From the IMG/VR virus record IMGVR_UViG_3300034082_000990, positions 1 to 50,411 of that record: 50,411 nucleotides of DNA. One strand, 5' to 3'. Source of the DNA: a virus. Positions within the stretch are counted from its first letter, which is position 1; each line of letters begins with the position of its first letter. Below the pieces are notes generated by a model. That model had not been told where the DNA came from. It made no database searches and worked only from the letters and a program-made list of their open reading frames with translations. The position numbers were made by a program, and so were the translations under genes. Shown piece by piece: positions 12,091 to 20,747 of the stretch.

Positions 12091-12828
12091 GTGGAGTATG
12101 AAGTAATAAAAAACAATATTGTTTATTTTAAGAATGCCGTACCAAATCATAAAGAAATTATTGAGTGTATAGAAAATGTCGAGAATAATATAATTACTAA
12201 ATGGGTGCCATGGGGAAATAAATATTCAACTTCATTTGAGCAAAAAGATAGTACAACAGAGCTGTATGGAAACGGAAAGAGTATCCATAGCCCTATTTTT
12301 GATAAAGCAGGAGAATCCAAAGATTATTACTGGGTCTACGACTCTTTGTATAAAGCCTTATCAGAATGCTCTTCGATATACAAAGATATAATGGATATAG
12401 ACGAGTCAGTTAATCCAAGATTAGAGACTCCTGGTTTTGTAGTTGGTAGATACGATTCAGAAAAAAGCAGAGGACTTCACTCAGACTGTAATTACGACGA
12501 CCTAGAACACTCTTATGTTTTTTACCTTAACGATGATTATGAGGGTGGAGAATTAAGCTTTCCAGAACTGGATGTAATTTTTAAACCAGAAGCAGGAAGT
12601 GTTGTAATGTTTAAATCAAATGAGGTAGACAACATACATCAAGCACACATTTCGTATGGTATTAAATATATCATTCCACATTTTTGGAGAATGGGACCAT
12701 CTCAAGGATTTATACCTTTTGGCACAACCTTAGATCAATATGTTAATGATGCGAAAAACAATATTACTCACAATTTTTATGATCTTATTAGAGTAGATAA
12801 AAAGGACGTTGCTAGTGAATACAAATAA
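12091..12828 (+). CDS. 2OG-Fe(II) oxygenase (P4H-like)
   Basis: 245 aa, GTG start with AGGAG 8 bases upstream. Core motifs: H130-x-D132 (LHSDCN), LNDDYEGGELSFPE at 146-159, KPEAGSVVMF near 165-174, distal H183 or H186 and K192 in place of the usual Arg for 2OG binding. Closest in look to the later copies at 34940 and 35746. Substrate unknown. First of three overlapping or abutting oxygenase genes. Confidence 0.85.
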   Translation: MEYEVIKNNIVYFKNAVPNHKEIIECIENVENNIITKWVPWGNKYSTSFEQKDSTTELYGNGKSIHSPIFDKAGESKDYYWVYDSLYKALSECSSIYKDIMDIDESVNPRLETPGFVVGRYDSEKSRGLHSDCNYDDLEHSYVFYLNDDYEGGELSFPELDVIFKPEAGSVVMFKSNEVDNIHQAHISYGIKYIIPHFWRMGPSQGFIPFGTTLDQYVNDAKNNITHNFYDLIRVDKKDVASEYK

Positions 12829-13351
12829 TACAAGATATAAGATATTTGATAACTATCTCGACTTATCTTCTTTTACCAAGCTGCAGTATTCTATTTTAGA
12901 TAATGGTGCTTTCCCGTGGAATTATAATGCTTACATAGTATCTCCAAACGATAAAAGAGCTTTAGATAGACACCAATTTACGCACGTTTTTTTTCGAAGT
13001 TCTCCTAAAGAAACTTTAAAATCTGACCACTACCCAGATTTATCAGATTTAATAAACAAGATAGCCCCATCAGATTTAATGAGAGTCAAGGCCAATCTTG
13101 GAATAAAAACTTCAGAACATTTAGAGGGTGGTTTTCATACAGATACAAATATTCAGCATAATACAGCAATTTTTTATTTAAACACAAATAATGGGTACAC
13201 GCAATTTGAAGACGGAACTATTATAGATAGTGTTGCTAATAGACTTGTTGTTTTTGACTCTACTATACTACATTCTGGATTTTCTCAAACAGACAAAAAT
13301 ACAAGATGCGTAATAAATCTTAACTACACAGGAGGTTTATCTTATGAATAA
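12815..13351 (+). CDS. 2OG-Fe(II) oxygenase family protein
   Basis: 178 aa from GTG at 12815 (GTGAATACAAAT), 8 bases after AGGA; a TTG at 12809 is less well placed. It overlaps the end of the upstream gene. H108-x-D110 (GGFHTDT), distal H153 and R164 form the expected triad plus 2OG anchor. It lacks the NDDYEGGE strand of its neighbours, so it belongs to a more distant subfamily acting on its own or on a different substrate. Confidence 0.75.
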   Translation: MNTNNTRYKIFDNYLDLSSFTKLQYSILDNGAFPWNYNAYIVSPNDKRALDRHQFTHVFFRSSPKETLKSDHYPDLSDLINKIAPSDLMRVKANLGIKTSEHLEGGFHTDTNIQHNTAIFYLNTNNGYTQFEDGTIIDSVANRLVVFDSTILHSGFSQTDKNTRCVINLNYTGGLSYE

Positions 13352-13907
13352 AGTATACTTAGACGAAAATATATTTTACATAGAAGATTTTGTCGATAAA
13401 AACTCTATATCTATACTAAAAGAAGAGATCAATAATTTGGATTCCCTAGATAAAGATCACGAGGGTCTATATCATGACGTATTTCTTTTGACAGATAGAT
13501 CACAAGAGTTATGGGATAACATTGTAAGAAATCTAGAAGGTTTGTTTGACAATGATGAAGAGTACCTGCATAATTTTCCACATGCTCCATTTTTGATAAA
13601 ATATGTAAACAAAGAAAGCAAGCCAACGGGATGGGCAATGTATCCTCATGCCGACAATATAGATTATAAAGATGATCTAGGTGAACATAATGCTAGTGTT
13701 TTAAAAGGAATTGTTATTTATGTTACCGATGATTACAGTGGTGGAGAAATTGTATATGTTAATAAAGATATTACATTTAAGCCGAAAGCTGGCTACTTAG
13801 TTTGCCACCCAGGTTCTACTGAATATACACATGGAGTAAATAGCTTTACTGGTGGAGATAGGATTATAATTACTGGATTTGTTCATAAAAGAAAGAAACC
13901 CAATTAG
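13344..13907 (+). CDS. 2OG-Fe(II) oxygenase (P4H-like)
   Basis: 187 aa; overlaps the previous gene by 8 bases. H102-x-D104 (YPHADN), TDDYSGGEIVYVN at 128-140, KPKAGYLVCHPG, H163 and R173 (GGDRIIITGF). The arrangement resembles the 10072 gene most. Last of this oxygenase group; its stop codon lies in the left arm of a terminator hairpin. Confidence 0.85.
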   Translation: MNKVYLDENIFYIEDFVDKNSISILKEEINNLDSLDKDHEGLYHDVFLLTDRSQELWDNIVRNLEGLFDNDEEYLHNFPHAPFLIKYVNKESKPTGWAMYPHADNIDYKDDLGEHNASVLKGIVIYVTDDYSGGEIVYVNKDITFKPKAGYLVCHPGSTEYTHGVNSFTGGDRIIITGFVHKRKKPN

Positions 13908-13930
13908 AGGCGGATCTAATTGGGTTTCTT
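13893..13930. terminator. Strong hairpin terminator
   Basis: 15-base stem AAGAAACCCAATTAG/CTAATTGGGTTTCTT with an 8-base loop; ends the rightward unit and overlaps the last stop codon. It can act in both directions between convergent genes. A small second hairpin AGCAC-TTAC-GTGCT follows at 13931-13944. Confidence 0.8.
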
Positions 13931-13977
13931 AGCACTTACGTGCTTACATAAGGAGATTTCTCTCAACCTACGTAATT

Positions 13978-14118
13978 TTATTTAGTTCTTTTTCTGTTAA
14001 AAAATCTGATAAAAAGATTTTCTATTTTACACTCAAGACATTTGCAAGTTGACAGAACCTGGTTATCCATTCTAAAGTATGGAGTTTGCATTACTCTGTG
14101 AAAATGCTTTGGTGACAT
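13978..14118 (-). CDS. Small cysteine-motif protein (46 aa), leaderless
   Basis: Translates to MSPKHFHRVMQTPYFRMDNQ, then CKCLEC and a basic tail. C-x-C-x2-C suggests metal binding. A TATAAT (14125-14130, minus strand) stands 6 bases before ATG, indicating a leaderless message. Function unknown. Confidence 0.55.
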   Translation of the reverse strand: MSPKHFHRVMQTPYFRMDNQVLSTCKCLECKIENLFIRFFNRKRTK

Positions 14119-14124
14119 GTATAA

Positions 14125-14130
14125 ATTATA
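14125..14130 (-). promoter_or_regulatory. -10 box of the 46-aa gene
   Basis: TATAAT on the minus strand directly before ATG 14118; no convincing -35. Confidence 0.4.
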
Positions 14131-14134
14131 CCAT

Positions 14135-14332
14135 TTATTGTTGAGCTAGTATATCGTTTTCATCAAGCTTGTTGTAGATTTCACCCATAAAGTAAATCAT
14201 TGCTGGATGTGCTTCTTTTGTTTTTGATTCTACTTCTTCCTCAGTCATACCAGACATTAACGCCATCTTTGTATTGATAGATTCATAGACTGCAACCATA
14301 AGCTCTACTACTGATTCTTTATCCTTGTTCAT
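14135..14332 (-). CDS. Small acidic helical protein (65 aa)
   Basis: Start at ATG 14332 (MNKDKESVVELMVAVYESIN), which overlaps the upstream gene by 14 bases; a longer frame to 14389 is less likely. No family recognised. Confidence 0.65.
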   Translation of the reverse strand: MNKDKESVVELMVAVYESINTKMALMSGMTEEEVESKTKEAHPAMIYFMGEIYNKLDENDILAQQ

Positions 14333-14528
14333 CTTTTCCGTCTTCCGCTCTAAATGCTGGGGAAGGTCCCAGCAAAAAACCATCTTCATGATATTTTACC
14401 ATTTTTTCAATTTCATTGCTACCAACAGTTCCCTTGGCCATTAAGCATAATACGTCATATATTCTATGAAGCATTATATAGTTAACCATAGGAAGGTTGT
14501 CTTCTAAATTATTGCTCTGATTGTCCAT
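14319..14528 (-). CDS. Small hypothetical protein (69 aa)
   Basis: Starts MDNQSNNLEDNLPMVNYIML; helical first half, polar Pro/Gly-containing end. Overlaps its neighbours on both sides, so it is part of the leftward operon downstream of the lysozyme gene. Confidence 0.65.
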   Translation of the reverse strand: MDNQSNNLEDNLPMVNYIMLHRIYDVLCLMAKGTVGSNEIEKMVKYHEDGFLLGPSPAFRAEDGKDEQG

Positions 14529-14715
14529 TTTTTACTTTCATATCTTCAAGCAACTCATCTATAGTATTTAAACCTCTAGATTTGGCTTCTTCAACATATT
14601 CTTTAACTATAATAAGAGCTTTTTCAGCAAGTAGCAAGCCAGGCATATGCATGCAAGGAATATTTCTTGCTACCTTAGCTCTTAATTCCTCATCAAATTC
14701 ATTTTTTAGTGGCAT
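14509..14715 (-). CDS. Small helical protein (68 aa)
   Basis: Start at ATG 14715 (MPLKNEFDEELRAKVARNIP) with GGAGGG 8 bases upstream; the longer frame to 14793 lacks a ribosome binding site. No known domain. Confidence 0.65.
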   Translation of the reverse strand: MPLKNEFDEELRAKVARNIPCMHMPGLLLAEKALIIVKEYVEEAKSRGLNTIDELLEDMKVKNGQSEQ

Positions 14716-14914
14716 TTTTAATACCCTCCAACATTTTTGAATAAATAGCACTACCAATATAATTTTTATAATGGCAAGAAAGGCAATACACAAATATTTT
14801 TTCTTCTACGTCTTCGTTTGAAAAGAGAAGACCTTGGTCTAATGGGCAAACCATCTCTGACACAAGGCCTTCTCTTGAGAGAGCTAGATATTGAGATACT
14901 ACTTGTATCTTAAT
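14699..14914 (-). CDS. Small zinc-binding-like protein (71 aa), probable ATT start
   Basis: The reading frame after the lysozyme stop has no ATG, GTG or TTG near AAAGGAG; the best placed codon is ATT at 14914, giving IKIQVVSQYLALSREGLVSE as the start. CP (residue ~23) and C-L-S-C (~46-49) suggest a zinc ribbon. An internal GTG would give a shorter product. Overlaps the next gene by 17 bases. Confidence 0.5.
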   Translation of the reverse strand: MKIQVVSQYLALSREGLVSEMVCPLDQGLLFSNEDVEEKIFVYCLSCHYKNYIGSAIYSKMLEGIKNATKK

Positions 14915-14926
14915 ATTAACTCCTTT

Positions 14927-15487
14927 CTAACTTTTAGATGGAAATTTATTTAACCACTCTTTTGTTCGAGGAGTTAAACCTTTCCATGACGACCAATCTT
15001 GACCGCCATTGGTCATATAATACGTTATCTCTGCGTTGATTGCTGGATCGAATAACGAGTAGTTACTATCCAGTTTGAACTTTTCTTTACGATCATCACC
15101 CAAGTTTCCTAGCATGTTAATCTGAAAAATTCCATAGGAACTGTCTCCAGTTTTCCTGTTGCCGTTATAAGCCATTGGGCGTCCATTAGACTCCTTTTTA
15201 GCTACAGCCCACGCCATTTTAAGGGCGCTACCCTCAAAGCCTACAGCTTTGAGGAGTTTAACCAATTCTAAATCTGTTAAAGATTCAGAAGGTTTCCACA
15301 CAGTATTGCTGAATTGCTCCAGCATTTCCTTGTCAAGTTGTGCTTCGGTTTTTACTTCTGGTTTTACAACCAGTGCAGATGCTGATTGAATTATTTCTGG
15401 TTGACCAGTAAATAAAAATAGTACAGCTACTGCTATTGCAACATAGTGATGTAAAACATCGCTAAGTTTTTGTTTTATATTCTCCAT
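14927..15487 (-). CDS. Membrane-anchored lytic transglycosylase / lysozyme-like protein
   Basis: 186 aa from ATG 15487 (MENIKQKLSD), 8 bases after GGAGG; the frame extends to a TTG at 15502. Residues 13-28 form a signal anchor. The C-terminal half is a lysozyme-like (SLT) domain: E99 in KKESNGRP as catalytic acid, S-S-Y-G-I-F-Q-I-N at 117-124, NAEITYYM and DWSSW later. It should cleave peptidoglycan, either as endolysin delivered by its signal anchor or as virion-associated enzyme. The separation from the holin candidate at 17852 is only the reductase gene. Confidence 0.75.
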   Translation of the reverse strand: MENIKQKLSDVLHHYVAIAVAVLFLFTGQPEIIQSASALVVKPEVKTEAQLDKEMLEQFSNTVWKPSESLTDLELVKLLKAVGFEGSALKMAWAVAKKESNGRPMAYNGNRKTGDSSYGIFQINMLGNLGDDRKEKFKLDSNYSLFDPAINAEITYYMTNGGQDWSSWKGLTPRTKEWLNKFPSKS

Positions 15488-15520
15488 AGGCATTTCCTCC
15501 AATAGAGATAACGAACTCTA

Positions 15521-15550
15521 AGAATACCATTAACCTTTACAATATGTCAA
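15521..15550 (-). promoter_or_regulatory. Leftward promoter of the lysozyme operon
   Basis: Minus strand TTGACA, 18 bases, TATTCT; predicted start about 27 bases before ATG 15487. Ordinary spacing, unlike modules P1-P13. Confidence 0.65.
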
Positions 15551-15617
15551 CTTAAAAATAAGTATTTATTAATTCTAGTTAACTAATAAACTAGTTGTTT
15601 AATAAACTTTTTCACCC

Positions 15618-15646
15618 TTCCTTTCTATAAAAAAGTTTGGTAGAAT
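15618..15646 (+). promoter_or_regulatory. Rightward promoter of the reductase gene
   Basis: TTCCTT, 17 bases, TAGAAT; about 42 bases of leader before ATG 15695, too short for a cobalamin riboswitch. Confidence 0.45.
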
Positions 15647-15694
15647 AAGACTCTTACTAAATTTTATGTGCCATTAGGCGGAAAAGAGACAAAA

Positions 15695-17779
15695 ATGACA
15701 AAAATCAAAAACTTTAATCAATCTTCAGACTACTTTGAGGAAAAGCCAATGTCACTAATTGAGATTAATGAAGATAGCGCTTTAATAGATAACCCCTATG
15801 AAAATTTTATAGCTATGTCTCGATATGCAAGATGGATACCTTCTGAAAATAGAAGAGAGACATGGAAAGAGACTGTAGATAGATATTTTTCTTTTATGCT
15901 AAATCACTTAAAAGAAGATTTTGACTATACTCCAGATGAAGTTCTTTTGTCAAATCTTAAAGATGCTGTATACAAAAGAAATGTAATGCCTTCAATGAGA
16001 GCTGTTATGACTTCTGGTCCCGCCCTAGAAAGAGACAATGTGGCTGGCTACAACTGTTCGTATTTGCCAGTAGATCATCCAAGAGCATTTGATGAAACAA
16101 TGTATATCTTGATGTGCGGCTCTGGAGTTGGTTTTTCTGTTGAGTATAAGTACATTAATAAACTGCCATCTATTCCTAGCGCATTAGAAAAAACAGGAGA
16201 AGTAATTGTTGTTGAAGATTCAAAATCTGGGTGGGCAACTGCGTATAAAACTCTTTTAAAAAATTTGTGGGATGGTAAGATACCGTCTTTTGATGTTACA
16301 AAAGTTAGACCAGCTGGAGCAAGACTTAAGACTATGGGCGGAAGGTCTTCTGGACCACAACCGTTAGTAAATCTTTTTGATTTTACTATTGCAAAATTTA
16401 AAACAGCAGCAGGAAGACAACTAAAGCCAATTGAGTGTCATGATATTATGTGTAAGATCGGAGAGGTTGTAGTTGTCGGAGGAGTTAGAAGATCAGCTAT
16501 GATTTCTCTTTCAAATATTAATGATATAGAAATGGCTTCTGCAAAATCTGGCAACTGGTGGGAAAACAATCCTCAACGTGCCCTTTCAAATAACTCTGTG
16601 GCTTATTCTAGAAAGCCAGACATGGAGCAGTTTATTGCAGAGTGGAAATCTCTTTATGATTCAAAATCAGGAGAGCGTGGCATATACAATGTTGCAGCAG
16701 CACAAAAGCAAGCGGCACTTTATGGAAGAGACCCAGATATTCATTATGGAACAAATCCATGCTCTGAAATTATTCTTAGACCAAATCAGTTTTGCAATTT
16801 ATCTGAAGTTGTATTAAGAGAAGATGATAATGAGGAGTCGGTTTCAAGAAAAGTAGAACTTGCTTCTATTCTTGGTACATGGCAATCAACCCTTACTAAT
16901 TTTAAATATATTAGAGATGTTTGGAAGAAAAACACAGAAGAAGAGAGACTTCTAGGAGTTTCTTTAACTGGGCAGTTTGGAAATGCAATTTTTTCAGGAA
17001 AATCTAGATCTGCAAACGAATTTGCTTGCGGGAAAGGGTGTGTTGATCTTTGCAGCAATCAGGATCACATAAAAGAAGATAACTATACAAGACTTGAGCA
17101 TATGCTTCAAAGATTAAGAACCCGTGCAAGAGAGGCAAACATTCAAGAAGCATCTGCAATTGGAATTAATCCATCTGCTTCAGTAACATGTGTTAAGCCC
17201 TCTGGAACAGTTTCTCAACTAACTGGAGTTTCATCTGGAATGCATCCATGGCACTCTGAGTATTACATAAGAACCGTTCGTGGATCTAAAAATGATCCAA
17301 TTTCTATATTTCTAAAAGAAGTTGGTATACCAGTTGAAGATGATGTAATGAAGCCAACAGAAACAGATGTTTTTTCTTTTCCTGTAAAGGCCCCTAAACA
17401 TGCCACTTTTAGAAAAGATCTTACTGCAATCGAGCACTTGGAGCTATGGTTAATTTATCAACGTGCTTGGTGTGAGCATAAGCCATCTATTACAGTATCC
17501 GTTAGTGATAATGAGTGGATGGAGGTGGGGGCTTGGGTTTATAAGCACTTTGATGAACTTTCAGGTATATCATTCTTGCCATATTCAGATCACTCTTACA
17601 AGCAAGCACCGTACCAAGAAGTTTCAAGGGAAGAGTATGATGCTTTAGTTGAACAAATGCCTAAGTCTATTCGTTGGGAAGATTTGTCTTTTTATGAAAC
17701 AGAAGACGGAACATCTACTAACGCAACTCTAGCTTGCAGCTCTGACGGCAATTGCGAATTGGTAGATATTAGCGCATAG
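15695..17779 (+). CDS. nrdJ: Adenosylcobalamin-dependent ribonucleoside-triphosphate reductase (class II)
   Basis: 694 aa from ATG 15695 (MTKIKNFNQS), with GGCGGA upstream; a GTG at 15668 is possible. Monomeric class II RNR, making dNTPs for phage replication with vitamin B12. Visible: GYNCSYLP with Cys121, CGSGVGFS, GGRSSGPQPL, catalytic N-P-C-S-E with Cys356 and Glu358, CVKPSGTVSQLTGVSSGMHP, and redox cysteines near the C-terminus (LACSSDGNC). Length is near the 739-aa Lactobacillus enzyme. Odd: residues about 437-462 form an insertion holding CGKGCVDLC. No intein. Confidence 0.92.
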   Translation: MTKIKNFNQSSDYFEEKPMSLIEINEDSALIDNPYENFIAMSRYARWIPSENRRETWKETVDRYFSFMLNHLKEDFDYTPDEVLLSNLKDAVYKRNVMPSMRAVMTSGPALERDNVAGYNCSYLPVDHPRAFDETMYILMCGSGVGFSVEYKYINKLPSIPSALEKTGEVIVVEDSKSGWATAYKTLLKNLWDGKIPSFDVTKVRPAGARLKTMGGRSSGPQPLVNLFDFTIAKFKTAAGRQLKPIECHDIMCKIGEVVVVGGVRRSAMISLSNINDIEMASAKSGNWWENNPQRALSNNSVAYSRKPDMEQFIAEWKSLYDSKSGERGIYNVAAAQKQAALYGRDPDIHYGTNPCSEIILRPNQFCNLSEVVLREDDNEESVSRKVELASILGTWQSTLTNFKYIRDVWKKNTEEERLLGVSLTGQFGNAIFSGKSRSANEFACGKGCVDLCSNQDHIKEDNYTRLEHMLQRLRTRAREANIQEASAIGINPSASVTCVKPSGTVSQLTGVSSGMHPWHSEYYIRTVRGSKNDPISIFLKEVGIPVEDDVMKPTETDVFSFPVKAPKHATFRKDLTAIEHLELWLIYQRAWCEHKPSITVSVSDNEWMEVGAWVYKHFDELSGISFLPYSDHSYKQAPYQEVSREEYDALVEQMPKSIRWEDLSFYETEDGTSTNATLACSSDGNCELVDISA

Positions 17780-17795
17780 TGGTACAATAATATAA

Positions 17796-17811
17796 TTGGG
17801 CTAAAGCCCAA
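17796..17811 (+). terminator. Short hairpin after nrdJ
   Basis: TTGGGC-TAAA-GCCCAA; short stem, no T run; a TATAAT at 17791-17796 overlaps it and may start the next unit. Confidence 0.35.
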
Positions 17812-17851
17812 AATTCCTGGGCAACCCGCCTAGAAATAAGGAGGATCAAAA

Positions 17852-18085
17852 ATGGCAAAAGCTAAAGAAGATCTTAATGGAGATGGAAAGGTTACAATGC
17901 AAGAGAAAATTCTAGCAGCACTAGCAAGTTACGGACGTCATTTCTTGGGAGCTGCAATTGCTCTCTATATGACTGGCAACACTAGTCCAAGGGACCTACT
18001 ACTGGGCGGATTTGCTGCCACAGCACCCGTAATTTTGAAAGCACTCAACCCGAACGAGCCATCGTTTGGCTTTACAAATAAGTAA
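17852..18085 (+). CDS. Small membrane protein, holin candidate
   Basis: 77 aa, AAGGAGG 7 bases before ATG. N-terminal DLNGDGKVTMQE looks like an EF-hand loop; then HFLGAAIALYMTG and DLLLGGFAATAPVILKAL give two short hydrophobic segments separated by a polar turn. This layout occurs in holin-like proteins of aquatic and actinobacterial phages, and the position close to the lysozyme gene fits. Holin function is inferred. Confidence 0.55.
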   Translation: MAKAKEDLNGDGKVTMQEKILAALASYGRHFLGAAIALYMTGNTSPRDLLLGGFAATAPVILKALNPNEPSFGFTNK

Positions 18086-18101
18086 TAAATAGTCGATTAG
18101 A

Positions 18102-18135
18102 AATACTCCTGTGCTAAAATTAGTACAGGAGTATT
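18102..18135 (+). terminator. Inverted repeat with -10-like loop
   Basis: Perfect 11-base arms AATACTCCTGT/ACAGGAGTATT with a 12-base loop containing TAAAAT. It may terminate the holin unit or control the start of the fibre genes; no T tract follows. Confidence 0.5.
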
Positions 18136-18157
18136 CCTATTTAGGAGACTATGGCAA

Positions 18158-18505
18158 ATGGCAGGACAAAAGAATTTCGAAGTAGATCAAAATGCAACAT
18201 TTAGTTTTATAGTAGAATATAAAGACGAAAATGATAATGCGATTGATCTGAGTGGCGCATCTGCAAAGATGCAAGTCCGTGATACAAAAGGCGGAGCTAA
18301 ATTAGCCGTCACATTAACATCACCTTCTGGTGGAATTACAATTGATGGACCAAATGGTAAATTAACTGTAAAAATGACACCAACACAAACAAACAAAATC
18401 TTTTATCCTAAATCATCTTATGATTTAATGGTTATAGATTCTAATGGGAATAAGATAAAGCTCCTTGAGGGTTTTATGACTCTCAGTAGATCGGTAACTA
18501 TATAA
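18158..18505 (+). CDS. Structural beta-sandwich protein of the fibre module
   Basis: 115 aa, starts MAGQKNFEVDQNATF. The pattern (polymerised 'IDLSGASAKMQVRD', 'GGITIDGPNGKLTV', 'YDLMVIDSNGN') is typical of BppU/N-terminal fibre-adaptor beta-sandwich proteins of phages. AGGAG lies 11 bases upstream. An ATG 7 bases earlier opens a frame of only 17 codons. Role in attaching fibres to the baseplate is inferred. Confidence 0.6.
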   Translation: MAGQKNFEVDQNATFSFIVEYKDENDNAIDLSGASAKMQVRDTKGGAKLAVTLTSPSGGITIDGPNGKLTVKMTPTQTNKIFYPKSSYDLMVIDSNGNKIKLLEGFMTLSRSVTI

Positions 18506-18945
18506 TGGTTGAATCCGTAGTTGTTAGAGAGCAAATAAATAAAATTGTAATCTCTTCCGCAGGACCGCAAGGTCCAAGAGGAAGAACAATCTTAAATGGT
18601 TCTGGAGACCCTTCAGCAAATTTAGGACTTGAAGGAGATTTTTATTATAACACTGTCTCTTCGGCTTTTCACGGACCAAAACTTTCTGATCAATCTTGGT
18701 CGGGATCTAGCAAGATATATTTAACTAATAATACTTTAGTGTACTCATGGGAACTAGCTCAAGTTACTGGGCCAACTCTAGGAGTGTATTCTGTTGTTAT
18801 TAGCCATGGGTTAGGATATCAACCAAATGTTACCGTAAAGTCTAGTGCTGGAGATATTTTAGAAACTGGCATAGATTACAATAGTAATAACCAAATAACA
18901 CTGACTATGGCTCAACCATTTTCAGGGACAGCATACCTGTCATAA
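18505..18945 (+). CDS. Minor tail protein with short collagen-like motif
   Basis: 146 aa; overlaps the previous stop by 1 base. AGPQGPRGRT near residues 19-28 is a short Gly-x-y segment, followed by GDPSANLGLEGDFYYN, a motif common in actinophage fibres. The C-terminal half is a beta domain (VISHGLGYQPNVTV). Fibre or fibre-adaptor component; possible prolyl hydroxylation target, by inference. Confidence 0.65.
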   Translation: MVESVVVREQINKIVISSAGPQGPRGRTILNGSGDPSANLGLEGDFYYNTVSSAFHGPKLSDQSWSGSSKIYLTNNTLVYSWELAQVTGPTLGVYSVVISHGLGYQPNVTVKSSAGDILETGIDYNSNNQITLTMAQPFSGTAYLS

Positions 18946-18956
18946 GGAGATAGCAA

Positions 18957-20366
18957 ATGGCAAGAAAATTTTTAGTTAGCGTTGATCTCAACAAGAATGA
19001 GTTGCTCAATGCTAGAATCCAAAACTTAGGCTCAGCGCCTTCTAGTCCAGTATCTGGACAAATTTATTACGATACATCAAATCAAACGATGTATTACTAC
19101 AATGGACTATCCTCGCCTAACGGCCCATGGATGCCAATGTCTGGCTCCACAGAAGTAATTCAAGATGTTATTGGCTCATCGGTACTTGCTGGTACAGCGC
19201 TTACTGCAACTTACGACGATGTAGCTGGAACTACAACATTAAAGTTAAATGACACCGCAGTTGCGGCAGGCTCATACGGATCAACAACAAAGATCCCATC
19301 ATTTACAGTAGACGCACAAGGTAGATTGACAGCAGCAAGCGAGTCAGACGTAGCAACAAATCTTTCAATTGCTGGTGATACTGGAACAGATACAATAGAT
19401 CTTCTTTCAGATACTTTAACAGTTTCTGGCGGAGAAGGAATTGATGTAGATGTAACAGATAACACAATTACAGTTTCTGCAGAAGACGCTTCAACTAGCA
19501 ACAAGGGTGTTGCTTCCTTTGAATCAGCCGATTTTAATACAACAAGCGGACATGTCGAATTAAAAGATACAGTAGTTAAGTCATTAACAACTGATTCAGG
19601 AGATCTTACTCCATCAGGACACTCTCTATCAATTTTGGGAGGAGAGGGAATTGATGTAACACACACTGGAACATCAATTACTGTAGCTGGAGAAGATGCG
19701 AGCACAACTAATAAGGGTGTTGCTTCTTTTGCGGATGCAGACTTTACAGTAACATCTGGTGCGGTAACAATTAAAAATGTTAACCTTGCAACTCAGACTA
19801 CTGGAAATTATATTGCAACAATTTCTGGAACAGCAAATGAAATTGAAGTTACTGGCTCTGGATCAGAAAATTCAGCCGTAACAATTGGATTGCCAGATGA
19901 TGTAACAATTGCAGGCAACCTGACAATTAGCGGCAATCTCGATGTACAAGGCTCAATTAACTCAATAAGCACAACTGAAGTTAATATTGTTGACAACAAA
20001 GTTGTTTTAAATACAAACGTTGACGGTGCACCAATAGCAGATGCTGGATTAAAGGTAAATCGTGGAACTTCAGCAGATGTAGAAATTCTATGGAATGAGT
20101 CATCAGATCAATGGACACTGACAAATGATGGTACAAATTATCACGAGATAACAAGAAAGTATAAGCAAACTCTTAGCACATCAGCAACATCTTATACTTT
20201 AACTCATAATCTAGGAACAAAAGATGTAGTAACTTCTATTTATGAAGTTGCTTCACCATACGCAGAAGTAGAAGCAGATGTTGAACATACATCAGATTCA
20301 GTTGTAACTATTAGATTTGCAGTTGCACCAACAGCTGGAGAATATAGAGTAGTTGTAATAGGATAA
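18957..20366 (+). CDS. Tail fibre protein
   Basis: 469 aa, AAGGAGA upstream. N-terminal MARKFLVSVDLNKNELLNAR is shared in type with other fibre proteins; SGQIYYDTSNQTMYYYNG follows. The middle has repeats built on GGEGIDV and EDAS-T-NKGVASF-ADF; a later VDGAPIADAGLKVNRG region and a C-terminal beta domain complete it. Likely trimeric receptor-binding or shaft protein. Confidence 0.8.
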   Translation: MARKFLVSVDLNKNELLNARIQNLGSAPSSPVSGQIYYDTSNQTMYYYNGLSSPNGPWMPMSGSTEVIQDVIGSSVLAGTALTATYDDVAGTTTLKLNDTAVAAGSYGSTTKIPSFTVDAQGRLTAASESDVATNLSIAGDTGTDTIDLLSDTLTVSGGEGIDVDVTDNTITVSAEDASTSNKGVASFESADFNTTSGHVELKDTVVKSLTTDSGDLTPSGHSLSILGGEGIDVTHTGTSITVAGEDASTTNKGVASFADADFTVTSGAVTIKNVNLATQTTGNYIATISGTANEIEVTGSGSENSAVTIGLPDDVTIAGNLTISGNLDVQGSINSISTTEVNIVDNKVVLNTNVDGAPIADAGLKVNRGTSADVEILWNESSDQWTLTNDGTNYHEITRKYKQTLSTSATSYTLTHNLGTKDVVTSIYEVASPYAEVEADVEHTSDSVVTIRFAVAPTAGEYRVVVIG

Positions 20367-20375
20367 GGATTTTAA

Positions 20376-20747
20376 ATGGCCAAAAAGTTTAAGTCATTAC
20401 TAAACCTTCTAACACTTGCAGAAGATCCACTTGTTGGCTCATCTGGAGATGTATACTTTAATGTTACAAGTAAAAACATTAAGATATACAATGGTGCAAT
20501 GTGGGTTGACTTAACTCCAGGCTCTACAGATCCCGCTCCGTTTTATATGCACACTCACACATACGATGGAGATGTGCATACAATTAACTTACAAGAAACT
20601 ATTGATTTTTCTAATATTAATGAAAATGCTAGCGTTGAAGAAGATACTCCTGTTATAATTGGCATAGATGGTGGAAGTCCAAATTCAAACTATAACAATG
20701 TAAGTTACACACAACTCACCTTGTTAGACGGAGGCGAAATTGCCTAG
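20376..20747 (+). CDS. Tail fibre-associated protein (123 aa)
   Basis: Starts MAKKFKSLLNLLTLAEDPLV; GDVYFNVTSKNIKIYNGAMW resembles the N-terminal part of the 18957 protein, so it is a short paralogue of the fibre head. No enzymatic motif. Confidence 0.65.
   Translation: MAKKFKSLLNLLTLAEDPLVGSSGDVYFNVTSKNIKIYNGAMWVDLTPGSTDPAPFYMHTHTYDGDVHTINLQETIDFSNINENASVEEDTPVIIGIDGGSPNSNYNNVSYTQLTLLDGGEIA

Noticed and set aside
15550-15694. Cobalamin riboswitch before the B12-dependent reductase
   Set aside because: The leader is too short and no B12-box-like sequence is visible.
19211-19999. Val/Ser/Pro-rich minus-strand frames opposite the fibre genes (also 24604, 27082, 27787)
   Set aside because: Repetitive Ala/Thr/Gly-coding sequence gives open antisense frames; composition is low-complexity and no start signals are present.
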